DNA of 64,000 bases from positions 149,001 through 213,000 of the forward strand of contig NC_058510.1 of the NCBI RefSeq assembly GCF_020382885.2. Direction: 5' to 3'. Origin of the DNA: Scatophagus argus (Eukaryota; Chordata; Actinopteri; Scatophagidae). Below are positions 41,301 through 53,165 of this stretch, in pieces. Made by a program: the position numbers and the translations under genes. The notes beneath the pieces are model-generated. The model saw only the letters and a list, made by a program, of their open reading frames with translations, did no database searches and was not told the origin of the DNA. The first letter of the stretch is position 1; each line of letters opens with the position of its first letter.

Positions 41301-43202
41301 TTTTTTTTTTAATTTTGTTTGCTTGGTCTATTTCAGGCTCTGGGGCCCGCCCTTCTCTCCTGTGTTGATCCATCAGACAGAATCTCCTTCCTTGAGCCCA
41401 ATTTCCCACAGCATTACCCAGCATTCCAGAGCCCAGAGTCCTACTATAATCCCCATAATGCGCTCGGGGATGCCCAGTCTGCACTTCAGAAATCAGCCAA
41501 TCCCAGGCTTTACATGGGCCGAACCGGCTACGAATTTCAAGGATACTTGACCTCACCATCGTATCCCATGACCTCTGACCTCTGTGACCCCAGGTCTGCC
41601 TCACACACACTCTAAGCCAGGGCCTAGTCGCATCAACAGAATTAAACCAGATTCTGAACTGGTTCAGATCCTACACAGCCTTAGATGATGGAGCACTGAC
41701 TCCTACAGAGGTTTGAGAAAGAGAAAGAAAGAAAGTGACATATTTTGTCATTGGAGGGAACTCGAAATTCGTGCTCTGCATTTAACCCACCCAAGTGACG
41801 TGCACACACAACAAACCTGGGGCAGTGGGCGACCGCATGCAGTGCCCAGGGAGCAGTGGGGGTTAGGTATCTTGCTCAAGGGTACCTCAGCCATGGACAC
41901 CGGTACGGGGAATCGAACCAGCGACCCACCGGTTACGGGTCCGATACCCTAACCGCTGATCCACGACTGCCCCAGATTGAACCAGATCTTTAACAGGTTT
42001 AAATCATTGGCTGTATGTAAACATGGTTTTGGCTCACCAAAAGTGAAGCTTGGTGGTTCCCTAGTGAAACTCAATACTGCAGCTCCACCTCCTGATCACT
42101 TATGCTCAGACTCTGGCTTCAAATGATGTCACCAGAGCACTTGTATCAGGGATATTTTTTCTTCATTTTTGTACAGTGGGAGGAAATGGAGATGTTTTGG
42201 CCAGCTTTATATGTCAATGGTTTAAACAAGATCCTGGTGGTGTAAACAGATCTAAACCACATTTTATGTTAATCTAAACCACTTACTAGCAGTCTAAACA
42301 GGTCTTAACTAGATTATGGTTTGTGTGCAGGGTGGCCCCGGTCCTGGGTTCCTCCTCTTCCTCCACTACATCATCGACTCCTCTCTCCTCCTCCTCCTCC
42401 TTTGACCCTCAGACAAAGCCTCCTGCAGGCTGGAAGGACCTGCTGAAGAGCTCCACCCCGTACAGTGACAACCACCACTACTACAGTGCAGAGTACCCCT
42501 GCCGTTACCCCAACAACCCCCCGGGGTCCCCTGCAGCACTGCAAACTATCATCACCACGACAACCAAAGTAAGTACAATTCATCAGGAAGGTCCTCAGAT
42601 CTGAATCAATGAGAAAAGAGCATCAACATCAGCAAGAGTGGGTGTGTTTAGAGGAGGGTGGTGGAGAAAACAGACTGGGCTCACACCTGGGGGCCCTCCT
42701 CTCTCATAACTGGCTGACAGACTTGGGGCTCTAAGCTGTGAGATCTGCAATTTTAAAATTCCACTGACTGTGGTCAGTTTTAATTCTGTTTTCATCTGAT
42801 TTTCTATAATGACAAGCTTGAAGGACAAAGCAGCACAATCAAACAAACTAGCTAAGAGGTAAACCTTTCTGTATTTTTTCTCCTCCTCAGGTATCCTATC
42901 AGCCCTGCCCAAAGCCTCCTGCAGCACTCCCTTCCTACCAGTCATGTCCTAAGCCTCCCGCCGGCCTCCCATCTTACCAGCCTTGTGCTCCCCCCAAGCC
43001 TCCAGGCCTCTCTGGCTGCTCCTCCCTGATGGACGATGCCTCCTCATCATACTCCACCGAGGTAAAGGTGATGGAGGAGTCGGGTGGAGTCATCAAGTCT
43101 CTGTCATTTCAGCCCGAACCTCTTCAAACCAAAACAGAGCGAGCTGATGGCTACGACTACCGCTACGCCTACCCCAATACGTACCGCTACGATGACTACT
43201 GA
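35347..43202 (+). CDS. gcm2: Glial cells missing homolog 2 (eight coding exons)
   Basis: It is a zinc-binding GCM-domain transcription factor. GCM2 specifies parathyroid in tetrapods and related pharyngeal/gill tissue in fish. Exons: 35347-35439, 38124-38187, 40123-40311, 40384-40496, 41130-41255, 41337-41593, 42331-42568, 42891-43202, giving 463 residues (human 506) with consistent phase. The GCM domain is about residues 15-170: [66 protein letters not shown]. The C-terminal transactivation region keeps [15 protein letters not shown] and [12 protein letters not shown], the block that identifies GCM2 rather than GCM1. The last exon has Pro-rich repeats (CPKPPA) and ends YRYDDY. The C-terminal half is split into three exons. 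The gene diverges from sycp2l. Confidence 0.95.
38765..38872 (-). mobile_element. Truncated family 2 SINE with perfect 14-bp duplication
   Basis: The 3' part of the family 2 repeat ((CCAT)n end at left), cut short and internally deleted. CACATCATGTGTCA occurs on both sides (38751-38764 and 38873-38886). It lies in gcm2 intron 2. Confidence 0.85.
38895..39185 (-). mobile_element. LINE-like 3' repeat
   Basis: TTCAATTCAATTCAGTTTC, then TTTATTTATATAGCACC, then CCTTTTAGAAGGCAGAAACC and GAGCAGACCCCGGCTC. This is a very common fish repeat, probably the 3' end of a non-LTR element. It lies in gcm2 intron 2. Confidence 0.55.
39300..40130. repeat. Decayed GCTAACT-rich array in gcm2 intron 2
   Basis: AGCTAACTCA-like words recur at irregular intervals here and also at 38660-38735, on the other side of the two inserted elements. 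No exon is seen between 38188 and 40122. Confidence 0.4.
41735..41975 (-). mobile_element. tRNA-derived SINE, family 3
   Basis: Reverse copy of the element at 11413-11645 (GGTTAGGTATCTTGCTCAAG, GGGAATCGAACCAGCGACCC). It lies in the gcm2 intron that separates exons 6 and 7. Confidence 0.85.
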
Positions 43203-44925
43203 TGCAGCACTACCTGTATTGCCATGACTGTGACTACTGTTACCATGACTCTTGGCTATATTGACTGCACCTATACCACTGTTATGACTACCTTTTGCAG
43301 AATTTCCTCCACTGCTGTCACTATGACTACTGATCCTACAACTATCACTGTAAGAACTACTACTGCAACTGGGTGTTCAGGAGCTGAGAGGATGTGGACG
43401 ATCAGGACTAAACTCAGTCTGAACCAGGAATTTGGTTCGTGAGAAACTTTCTGAAGACACTGATGGAATACTTTCATGTTCTTAAAAGGCCTGCTTTGCA
43501 GTTTTCTTGCTTTTCCCTTTCAGGACAAAAATTTTGTACCCAGGTTGGAATGAAATTTAAGAACTGGGATTCTGATAGGCCTCAAATTGTAAAACTTTCA
43601 GCCACATCTCATGGCCTTTTATATTTGGGGTAGAGATGGTCGCATGTGAGTGAGGTCTCACTTCCTAAAGGATCCCCAGAAAACTTCAGCAACACCAAGT
43701 CAGTTTTAGGAATTTCTTCCCAAACTGTTGTTTCAAAAGTCATGTACAAATCTTTCAACTTAATTTATTTTGAGATAAAGCTGAACCACAAATCAAACTA
43801 AATTAACTAGGATTTTTATGTCCTCTGTTTTTTAATCTCCACATTTTCTAATCTGGTTGATCAAAAATATGAAACTCCAACAATCTTCTTTTTTCTAATG
43901 TCACTACATCCAGAAAGTGTATTGAGCCTGTTGCTCATCGCTAATATTACTGTCATTGAGATTATTTATTGAATGAGTAAACCTGTTGGACTTACCTACA
44001 GCATGAAACTGAACTGTGTGTCTTAATGAAACAAAGTGAATAAAAGAGTTGTTGACTGAAGAAATCTGTGAGATGAAAAAATGTCAGAATGCTCACATTA
44101 ATTAAACAAATTGCTGAACAGACATTCGTTTTCTCTTTCCTTCAGAGTTCAGATGATAAAGCTGAATGTAGCATTACACTGACTGGTTTAATAGAAAGAG
44201 AATATAAATTATCAAGAAAAACTGCTGTAACTTTCATTTGTTTATTTATGTGTCCTGTATAAAATGGTTCCCAGTCCACAAATGCTGCTGAACACAGAAC
44301 ACACAACTCCACAAATTTAGCACTAGCACATTTCATTACATTCACAGGTAGAAAAATTCAGAGACAGAAAATATCCCATTGTGTTGGCTAGAACTGTCTT
44401 CAGACAAATGATTCCTCAAGTCACTGTACACAGTGCAGGAACAGAAAGTAAACTTCGTCCCCAGCCAAAAACAGGGACTGAGTCTTATCATTAGTGTTAT
44501 GAAATGCCCTGCAGTCCAGACTGCTGCAACACACTTACTTAATGAGTCAGCAGTCAGCAACTGTTCATAAACTCTCACTGTACTTAACTTTAAACACAAA
44601 AATATCAGAAAAAAAAAAAATATATCCACTTTCAACCAGTTTAACCAATGGTTAACCATTTAACCATTTTCGCACCTGTGAGAGCACAGCTCCATGTTCT
44701 CTACAGTTTAGTGAGTACTGTTAGACATAATTCACACAAAAAGCTGTTTATAGGCAACAGATAATTCTATAAAATAATACAACATGAACTGTTGAGATTA
44801 TTTTATGTTAATTAAATCAGACTTTACCCTGTCATCATTAGACTGTTTATGCTTTGGCTATCCTGCAAAACACATCTGCTAATCATTAATCACTTATGCT
44901 AACTGCTAAGACCTGCTAATAGCGA
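43203..44925 (+). other. gcm2 3' region
   Basis: It starts with a CTATGACTACTG-like degenerate repeat that continues the coding repeat past the stop (43203-43360). The remainder is AT-rich with no exon. AATAAA at 44039 is the likeliest gcm2 poly(A) signal. Confidence 0.4.
44039..44044 (+). terminator. gcm2: Possible gcm2 poly(A) signal (AATAAA)
   Basis: First canonical hexamer I noticed downstream of the gcm2 stop, 837 bp away. That distance implies a long 3' untranslated region. Confidence 0.4.
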
Positions 44926-45440
44926 CACAATATAGACAAAAGTATCCAGACCAGGTTTGGGCTCGGCCCCTGACTTCCAGTGAAGGGAAATGTTAATGCT
45001 TCAGCATACCAAGACATTTTGGACAATGCTATGCTTCCAACTTTGTGGCAACAGTTTGTTGAAGGCCCTTTTCTATTCCAGCATGACTGTGCCCCAGTGC
45101 ACAAAGCAAAGCTCCATAAAGACATGGTTGGATGAGTTTGGTGTGGAAGAACTTGACTGGCCCACACAGAGCCCTGACCTCAACCCCATCCAACACCTTT
45201 GGGATGAACTGGAACGGAGATTGTGAGCCAGGCCTTTTGGTCCAACATCAGTGTGTGACCTCACAAATGCTCTACTGCATGAATGGGCACAAATTCCCAC
45301 AGAAACACTCCAACATGTTGTGGAAAGCCTTCACAGAAGAGTGGAAGCTGTTAGAGCTGCAAAGCTGTCTGTGTGCTTAGAATGAAAAGACATTAAAGTC
45401 CCTGTTGGTGTAATTGTCTCAGTACTTTTGTCCACATAGT
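44926..45440 (+). mobile_element. Tc1-like deletion derivative, copy A
   Basis: Left end ATATAGACAAAAGTATCCAG and right end GTACTTTTGTCCACATAGTA are inverted. Only the C-terminal transposase third remains: LFQHDCAPVH with the second catalytic Asp, and SPDLNPIQHLWDELERRL, where the third catalytic Glu is Gln. A frameshift separates these. The stretch 45038-45375 is identical to copy B. Confidence 0.85.
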
Positions 45441-46329
45441 ATAGTTGTCTGTCAATACAGAATGTCAGTGTCAAAACCTCAGAACCAAATGAAACTAAGT
45501 GCTGGACTGCTTCTTCAAGGCTTCTGCTGAGGAAAACATCAATCTGTCCAACAAATGGATTTCTAGCTATGTTCTGGTGGACATTGTGTCAAGGCCATCC
45601 AAAGGTGACCTTGTGTCCCCTCCTGGGTCCAGAGTCTTAGGTTGAGAACCCTGCTGCATAAGATCAAAGGGCTAGTGTTTGGATGTCGGCTGGTTTCAGT
45701 CTGTGTGAGTAATAAATGTTGTTTTGACAAGAACGCGTCGGGGCAGGAGTCACTGTGCTGTCCTCACTGTGAACCTTTAAAATCCTAAAACTGACTTCTC
45801 TTTCCTCCTCCCCTCTTTCACTACCTTCCATTAAAATCACTTGTTCCTTTGCCCTTTTCCTCGTCTCACTCGTTACCTTCCCGTCAGTTTACATTACCAT
45901 CCATCAGTACATAATTATGTTCAGTGTTCAGCGACTGGCAGACGGACTCAACCACCCACTCTGCTTCTAACAGACTGACACAAACACCAAGTAGGAGGCT
46001 CACATGTATCACCTGTTGGGCAAATAAAATTTATTTAAATCTATAAAAATAATGGTTTATAATAATAATATAATTTTAAATTTTAGAAATGGTTTACCAC
46101 ACTGTTCTGGTACAGGAAATAACAGGTCAGACACAACACACTGCTGGTCTTACCCTTTTCAAAATGGTTTGGTCTGGACAGGTGAGAGCATGAGGTGAAT
46201 GTCAAACACAAGGTGAGTGTACCTGATGAATGACCTTCACCGGATCGTGGTATCAGATCTGTTTCAAGGTACAGGTGACAAAGACAGGTACATTTGCCCT
46301 ATGGCAGAGGGCCAGGTGAGTGTCCAGCA
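45441..46329. other. Intergenic, no gene seen
   Basis: No supportable exon. A pyrimidine tract at 45790-45890 ends in CAG but is followed by no convincing frame. Confidence 0.4.
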
Positions 46330-46376
<47 letters not shown>

Positions 46377-46400
46377 CTTTATCGATCCCGAGGGAAATTC
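46330..46400 (-). repeat. (GATA)n with LINE-tail motif
   Basis: About 11 GATA units run into TACTTTATCGATCCCGAGGG, the reverse of a fish non-LTR 3' terminus. The GATA array is therefore probably the microsatellite tail of a dead-on-arrival insertion. Confidence 0.7.
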
Positions 46401-46581
46401 AAGATAGGTATGAGCATCAGGTGAGTTTCTGGGTGAAGGTCCAGGTGGAGGTGAATTTATGTCCAAGGTAACAGTAAGACATACTCCAGGAGTGGTTTCA
46501 AGGTGTTCCATTAACAGATGAGTGTCAGAGACCTGCTGGTTTCTATGCTACCTGAATTTTGTTTTGAGAAACTAAACATCA

Positions 46582-46932
46582 GGACGATACAGTGGTGCAG
46601 TGGTTAACACTGTCGCCTCATAGGTAGAGAGTTTCAGTTTTCGAATCCCACTCTGGGCCCTTCTGTGTGGAGTTTGCACGTCCTGCCTGGGTTTTCTCCA
46701 GTTTCTCCAGTTTCCTCCCACAATCCCAAAAACATGCATATTAGGTTAATTGGCTGCTCTACATTGCCCTGTGGTGTGTGTGTGTGTGTGTGTGGTTGTG
46801 TCTGTGGGTGTTGGCCCTGTGATTGACTGGTGACCAGTCCAGGGTGAACCTGCCTCTCACCCTCAGTCAGCTGGGATAGTCTAGCCCCCCAAGACCCTGA
46901 TGGGTAAGAGGTATAGGAAATGGATGGATGGA
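46582..46932 (+). mobile_element. tRNA-headed SINE-like repeat, family 2
   Basis: Head CAGTGGTGCAGTGGTTAAC, tail (ATGG)n. AACTAAACATCA (46570-46581) and AACTACACATCA (46933-46944) form a 12-bp target duplication with one mismatch. Confidence 0.85.
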
Positions 46933-46944
46933 AACTACACATCA

Positions 46945-48264
46945 ACACACGTGTCACAGAGGGTTCATACTGCGTGTATTTGTAAATTGTTCTCTGGTAA
47001 TGTCTGATGAGTCTTTTGTAGCCTGTGGAGGACATCAACATCTGTGTGACAATAATATCCTCTGAGTTTTCGTCTAGCACCACCTTCAGGTGAACACGAC
47101 CAAACACCTACAGAACTGATGACATTCATACCAGCCTCAGCTGCACTTAATGCTAATTAGCTAATGTTAGCACGGTAACAAGCTAAACTAAGACTGTGAA
47201 CATGGTAACATTTTTGTGCATGTTAGCATTGTTAGCATTTAGTTGAAAGCACGTTGTATCCTAAATGACATTTCAGAACAGTCAATGGCAGCGGTAAACA
47301 AGTAGTCCTGTAAGTCTTGGTATGTTTTGGATCAGAACATAAAGGTCCCGCCAGGTGTGACCTTGACTCCACAACTGGTTTCCAGAGAGAAAATACTCCA
47401 TTCTGATTGGCTTGTGTTTAAAAAGGGTTTTTGCAGATCAGACTTGTGGGTAAAAGATGTTTTCAAGCTGCAGCAGCTCTCAGCTCGTCAGCCAACGCCT
47501 CACCTGTCTCTCACCTGCAAACTGGGTGAGCTGAGCACAGATAATCCTAAGCTATGTAATTCTATCCTTTCACCAACAATCACCTCATCCTGTCTTCTTA
47601 TCTTTCTATCTTCTTTTTTCTTCGTCTCTGCTGATCTACATCTCTGCTTTTTCACACGCACATCATTTCATCCCTCAGCCTCTTCTTTTTCTTCTTCTCC
47701 ACCAAATAAATCATCCCGTCTGCTGACATGAGATACCTTTCCAAACAACGACACATCCATCCCCCCATCCTTCTGTCTGCCCGTCCATCCCTCCATCCCC
47801 TTGCTCTGATGTGGCTCCGCACTAATGGATGTTTTCAATTTGATGCTACATGGTTGTGATTTACAACAGAGACACAGAGACACAGACAGCTTGAGGGAGA
47901 GACAGGAGATGGAGACACGATGTAAGGAAATAAAGTTTGCACGTGTTTACAAAAATTCTGACTTTACTTGTAACCATATTTGTACAACAGGGAACAGTTT
48001 GGGCGACAGAACGACACATTTGGAATTTACATACATAACTGTATTTCTGTGCAGGTATGAAATGTGTTGGCAAAATGTGTTTGGGGATGAAGAAGAGAGG
48101 AGGAAAAATAATCAGCTGTTTTAAAAAGGGAGAAATAGAGAAAAGAAAAAGAACATACAGGAAAGTTCACGTAGATGCACTTTTCTTCCTGAAGGTCTGG
48201 TCCAGCTTCTTAGCTTCCAGCTGATTATGTGATGAACTCTGTAGGGTTACAGATTATAGATTAT
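46945..48264. other. Intergenic, no confirmed gene
   Basis: A GTTAGCATT-type fish repeat lies at 47150-47240. An exon-like block 47439-47525 (acceptor TTTTTGCAG, donor GTGAGC) is open in more than one frame but matches nothing I know. The rest is pyrimidine-rich or AT-rich. Confidence 0.3.
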
Positions 48265-48614
48265 ATACTATATAGACAACTTTGTGGCAACAGTTTGTTG
48301 AAGGCCCTTTTCTATTCCAGCATGACTGTGCCCCAGTGCACAAAGCAAAGCTCCATAAAGACATGGTTGGATGAGTTTGGTGTGGAAGAACTTGACTGGC
48401 CCACACAGAGCCCTGACCTCAACCCCATCCAACACCTTTGGGATGAACTGGAACGGAGATTGTGAGCCAGGCCTTTTGGTCCAACATCAGTGTGTGACCT
48501 CACAAATGCTCTACTGCATGAATGGGCACAAATTCCCACAGAAACACTCCAACATGTTGTGGAAAGCCTTCACAGAAGAGTGGAAGCTGTTAGAGCTGCA
48601 AAGCTGTCTGTGTG
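48265..48614 (+). mobile_element. Tc1-like deletion derivative, copy B
   Basis: From 48277 to 48614 it repeats 45038-45375 without a difference that I could find. It keeps a stub of the left terminus (TATACTATATAGAC) but no right terminal repeat. Same orientation as copy A, 3239 bp away. Confidence 0.85.
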
Positions 48615-49887
48615 TTTACAATGAGAACTGTTTCCTCCCTCTGACAGTTTGTCATCAGGTTTGTTCCTCATTTCAGTTGATAAAGAGCTACTGACGCATC
48701 TCTTAACTTAGCTCAGTGGCTACTAGGTGTCCTAACTGTGTGGAAACCAGTTTGTATCCTGACAGAAGGGCTTCAGCCCAACTGATCAGCTCAGTGAGGT
48801 AAGGATGCTGTGTGAGGTGACAGGTGCATGACAGGAACTCAGCCACTGTCAACAGCTCAGAGTGAACTCTGTACGCTCAGACATGCCAAACATGCTGATG
48901 TCGTTCAGTGTGACTTCACTTCCTGTGGACATCATCTGTCAGTGATGTCCATCAAAAATAAATGTCCATAAGAAAAAACTCAGTAGTCCAGTGATGTACA
49001 ACAACTTATATACAAATAAAAACAAACTAAAAACAAGCTGCAGCAGCCCACAGCTAACTCACTGGCCCCATGGAAACACTGGACTTCCTGTTTACATGTT
49101 TACCCGGTGCATTATGGGAACTGCAGTTCTTAAACTTAGAGAAGCATTATCTACTAAAAGGAAGTAAGATAAAGAATCATAGGTGTGTTGAAAAGCTGTG
49201 GGTATGCACACAGAGCCAGCTTGAAACTGTGGCTTGGAGGCAGTGGCTGGGGGGGGGGGGGGGGGGTACAGTACAGTAGAGGCACAGTGCTGGACTTTAA
49301 GATAATTCACAGGTTAAATTTTAATTTGACTGAATCCACTGCTTACATAAGTGTCAGTGACATTATAGTATTTCCAATATACCAAATGTCTCACGATGTG
49401 CTGACAAAAAGAGCTGCAGCTGGAGAAGAGGCAGAAGATGGATGGATGATGGAGGGTGGAGGGTGGCCCCTATAAACAAATAACTGCTGTAGAAAGAAAT
49501 GAAAATCATATCAGCTTCAAAGGCAAAAAAGCAAACCTTTGGAAACAAAGATGAAAGAATAGATAAAAACGATCAAACTAATACTCAGCATGTAATATCA
49601 GAGTGTATTTGTGTATATAAATGTCATGTTGTGTGCTGGTGTGTGTGGAGGTGGAGTGTGTTCATACTGAGTGTGTTTTCGTGAGAAGTCTTATCGGCTC
49701 AGGACGACTCATAGAAATGTACTGTCCTCTTAAAGAGGCATGACAGTGCCGGTCTGATCTCTATCTGCTCTGCTCAGAGCATCGCGCTCCGATAGCATCG
49801 CTCAGCTCCCTGGAAAATCAGGATATTTTTGTGACTCAAACGTTGATAAAAGTTTAGCAGCTGAGGATCGTTCTTTAAAGTGATGTA
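48615..49887. other. Intergenic, includes an 18-G run
   Basis: No exon supported. A poly-G run lies at 49249-49266, flanked by further G tracts. Open frames here are short and unrelated to known proteins. Confidence 0.4.
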
Positions 49888-50150
49888 CACCATACAGACA
49901 AAAGTATTGGGACACAGCTCTTAATTATTGAATTCAGATATGGTATGGGGCTGTTTTTTTAGAGGCTGGGCTTGGCCCCTGACCTCAACCAGCCTCAAAC
50001 TCAAAAATTCCCACAGAAACACTGCAAAATCTTGTGTAAAGCCTTCCCAGAAGAGTGGAAGCTGTTATAGCTGCAAAGCTGTTCTATTATTATTTAGTCA
50101 TTAAAGTCCATTAGTGTAGTGATCAGATCTCCCAATATTTTTGTCTGTTT
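49888..50150 (+). mobile_element. Tc1-like miniature derivative, copy C
   Basis: Begins ACAGACAAAAGTATTGGGAC and ends CCCAATATTTTTGTCTGT, an imperfect inverted repeat. Inside are short pieces of the same transposase family (GGCTTGGCCCCTGACCTCAA, CCCAGAAGAGTGGAAGCTGT). Almost all coding sequence is deleted. Confidence 0.7.
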
Positions 50151-50234
50151 CCGTCAGCAGAAACTTTTCCATAAAGTCCAGATTTTATCCGAATGTCCTG
50201 AGACAAACGAAAGGACTGAATGTCTGATGTCGCC

Positions 50235-52650
50235 ATTCAGCTAGACGGGCTCAACTTATTCCACGCCAACAGAAACGCTGCTCTGTGCGTTAAGACTCGT
50301 GGTGGTGGCTTATGTGTTTACACGGTGTAAGAACTTTGTGCGACACTACTGCTTGTCACTGCTGGAGTTTATCACCGTCAGATGTAGACCATTTTATTTA
50401 CTGCAGGAATTCACCACTGTGTTCATAGTCATTGTTTACATCCCCCACAGTGCTTATGCAAAGGATGTGATCTGCTGAATGCTCACTCTGATGAACTGTT
50501 TATTGCCTCCAGAGATATCAACCACGAACATGCTTGACCCTGTTTACACAAACATCCCGTGGAGCCCCGCTCCCACCTTGAACACTCAGACCACATCTCT
50601 GTCATGCTAATTCCAGCATACAGACCACTTGTCAAATGTGCCAAACCGGTTCTTAAAACCTGGCCAGCAGGAGCCATCTCTGCTGTCCAGTGACGTTGTT
50701 GTTCAGGGAGGCTGCAACCAGTGGCGATTCTATTGACTTTGAGGAATACACAATGGCAGTAAGCAGCAGTTCATCACCACACGCCCCAATCAAAAGCCGT
50801 GGATGACTGCTAAGGTGCATGTGCTACTAAAGATCAGAAACTCAGCCTTCAGAGATGGGACTGGAACTGAGATGAGGCAGGACAGTCTTAAGAGCAGCAA
50901 GGGCTAAACTGTCCCGGGCCATCAGAGTGGCAAAGCGCACATACACCCAGAGAATCCACAGCCACTTCCAGGAAAGCAGTGACAGTTGGCGTATGCGGCA
51001 GGTCATCCAGGCAATCACTAAACTACATAATGACTCCACCTGCCTGTGACACTGATGCCTCCCTTTAGGATGTGCTGAATTACTTTTATGCATGGTTGGA
51101 GGCACAGAATGATACGGCAATGAGGAACCCACCCCCCCAGCAACTAGGTGCTCCATCTTTCCACAGCTGGTGTGAGAAAAACTCTATGCAGGGTTAACTC
51201 TTGGAAGGCTGCTGGACCAGACAACATTCCTGGCAAAGTGCTTAGGGGATGCAGAGACCAGCTAGCAGATGGTTCACTGACATCTTCAACATCTCCCAAT
51301 GCCATCGTTCCCACATGCTTAAAAACCACTACCGTCACTTCTGCGCCAAAGAAGTCCCCCGTGTCCTGCCTCAATGACTACTATCCCGTCACTCATCATC
51401 ATGAAGTGCTATGAGAGGCTTGTCATGAGGCATATCAAGACCCGGCTGCCACCATCACTGGACCCCCGACAGTTTGCATATCATTCCAATCGCTTCACAG
51501 ATGTTGCCATTGCCATCACCATCCATCTGATCCTTACCCACCTGGACAATAAGGACACATATGTGCAATTGCTGTTCACTGACTTCAGCTCAGCATTCAA
51601 CACAATCATTCCTCAACACCTGACTGGAAAGCTGAGCCGCCTGGGTCTAAACTACTCCATCTGCAACTGGATCCTGGATTTCCTGACCGGGAGACCTCAG
51701 GTAGTCCCAATTGGAAATCGCATCTCCAACACCACCATACTGAGCACATAGGGCCCCACAGGGCTGTATGCTCAGCCCCCTAGTGTTCACTCTGTTGATT
51801 CATGAATGTGCAGCAAAGCACAGCTCGAACCACATCATCAAGTTTGCTAATGACACAGCCATGGTGGGTCTCATCAGCAAGAATGACTAGGCAGCTTACA
51901 ATGAGCAGATGAAACTGCTAACATCCTGGTACAGATCCAACAAGCTGTGTCTGAACATAGACAAAACTAAAGAGATGGGCGTTAACTTCAGAAGAGAGTG
52001 GGGAGACCACGACCATCAACAGATCCTCGGTGGAGATTGTGAAGAACATCATGTTCCTTGGTGTTCACCTGGCAGAGTACCTCACTTAGTCCCTCAACAT
52101 CAGCTCCATTATCAGGAGAGCCCAACAGCATCTCTACTTCCTCAGAAGGCTGAGGCTTCCACCCCCCCATCCTGACCACCTTCTACAGAGAGACTATAGA
52201 TAGCATCCTGAGCAGCTGCATCACTGCCTGGTCTGGGAACTGCAGCATTCAGGACCTCAACTCCCTGCAGAGGATAGTGATAGCGAGGACAGCTGAGGAT
52301 CATCAGAGTCTCCGTCCCCTCCATGACAGACATTAACACCACACGGTGCATCCGCAATGCCAGCAGGATTGTGTATGACACCACACACCCAGCACACTCG
52401 CTCTTCAACCTCCTGCAGTCTGGGAAGAGGTACCAGAGCATTTAGACCCTCACATCCAGACTCTGCAACAGTTTCTGTCTCCAAGCCATCAGACTCCTCA
52501 ACTCCACACACTCCACTCAAACACACACACAATCAAAAACTTAACAGCATACCACTCACTTTAATTCCCATGGAGGAACGTTGTTTCATTGCTCTGTGTA
52601 CCACACATACATGGTTGTAATGACAAAGAAAAACTTCTTGTATCCTAGTA
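50235..52650 (+). mobile_element. Non-LTR retrotransposon, decayed
   Basis: Endonuclease pieces come first (FHANRNAALCVKTRGGGLCV near 50260, FIVIVYIPP near 50430). Reverse transcriptase follows: [16 protein letters not shown] near 51200, [18 protein letters not shown] near 51570, [18 protein letters not shown] near 51665, and a changed YADD-type site reading KFANDTAMVG near 51840. Frameshifts and stops throughout make it a pseudogene. The end carries (TATCCTTG)-like short repeats. It belongs to the jockey/CR1-like group, and I cannot fix the clade. Confidence 0.85.
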
Positions 52651-53004
52651 TCCTTGTATTGCAATTGCAGTATTACTGCAGTACACTGTAGTTGAAGTAT
52701 ATTAGTGTCTGACTGTAGTTCAGGTTCACTTTTTAGAAACATTACTTCCTGTTTGTCCAATGCTGATGACACCGTACCTTGGGTCAAACTAAATCAATCA
52801 TGTGTCAGCTCATCAGCACCTCTTCACAGTCAATCAGGTGTCGTGGTCCTTCTGAAAGCCACCAAACATCACCTGACCTCTGGTTGTTTATTTGGATCCA
52901 AACCAGTCGTACCTGTTGCCTTTTAATCTGTGTTTGTCCTCTATCTGTTCTCTGCTTCATCTCTTCTTTATCTCATCTTCATCTCTTCATCATCTCACTG
53001 TCAG

Positions 53005-53164
53005 GACTCGTACAAACATCACGTAGGCATGAAGACCGTCATGGCTGCCGGCAGCAGCAACAGCAGCAATATGCTGGTAGCTTTGATGTGTCTTCAAAAC
53101 AAACCGACGCTATGGAACAAATGGATGAGATGAGCCACAATGCTGCCAACGCTAACATAAACTA
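53005..53164 (+). other. Candidate terminal exon of an unrecognised gene
   Basis: A 70-nt pyrimidine-rich tract ends in CTGTCAG at 53004, a strong acceptor. Two frames stay open: one ends at 53133, the other at 53164 (RQQQQQQYAGSFDVSSKQ, then EQMDEMSHNAANANIN). I do not recognise either product and see no convincing upstream exon. A (CAACAGAGG)n array begins right after the second stop. Confidence 0.25.
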
Positions 53165-53165
53165 G

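Noticed and set aside
47439-47525. Exon-like block with acceptor and donor
   Set aside because: It is open in two frames, neither recognisable, and no partner exons were found; kept only as a note.
51148-52175. Open frames as a cellular reverse transcriptase gene
   Set aside because: They are fragments of one frameshifted non-LTR element with a broken YADD-type site.
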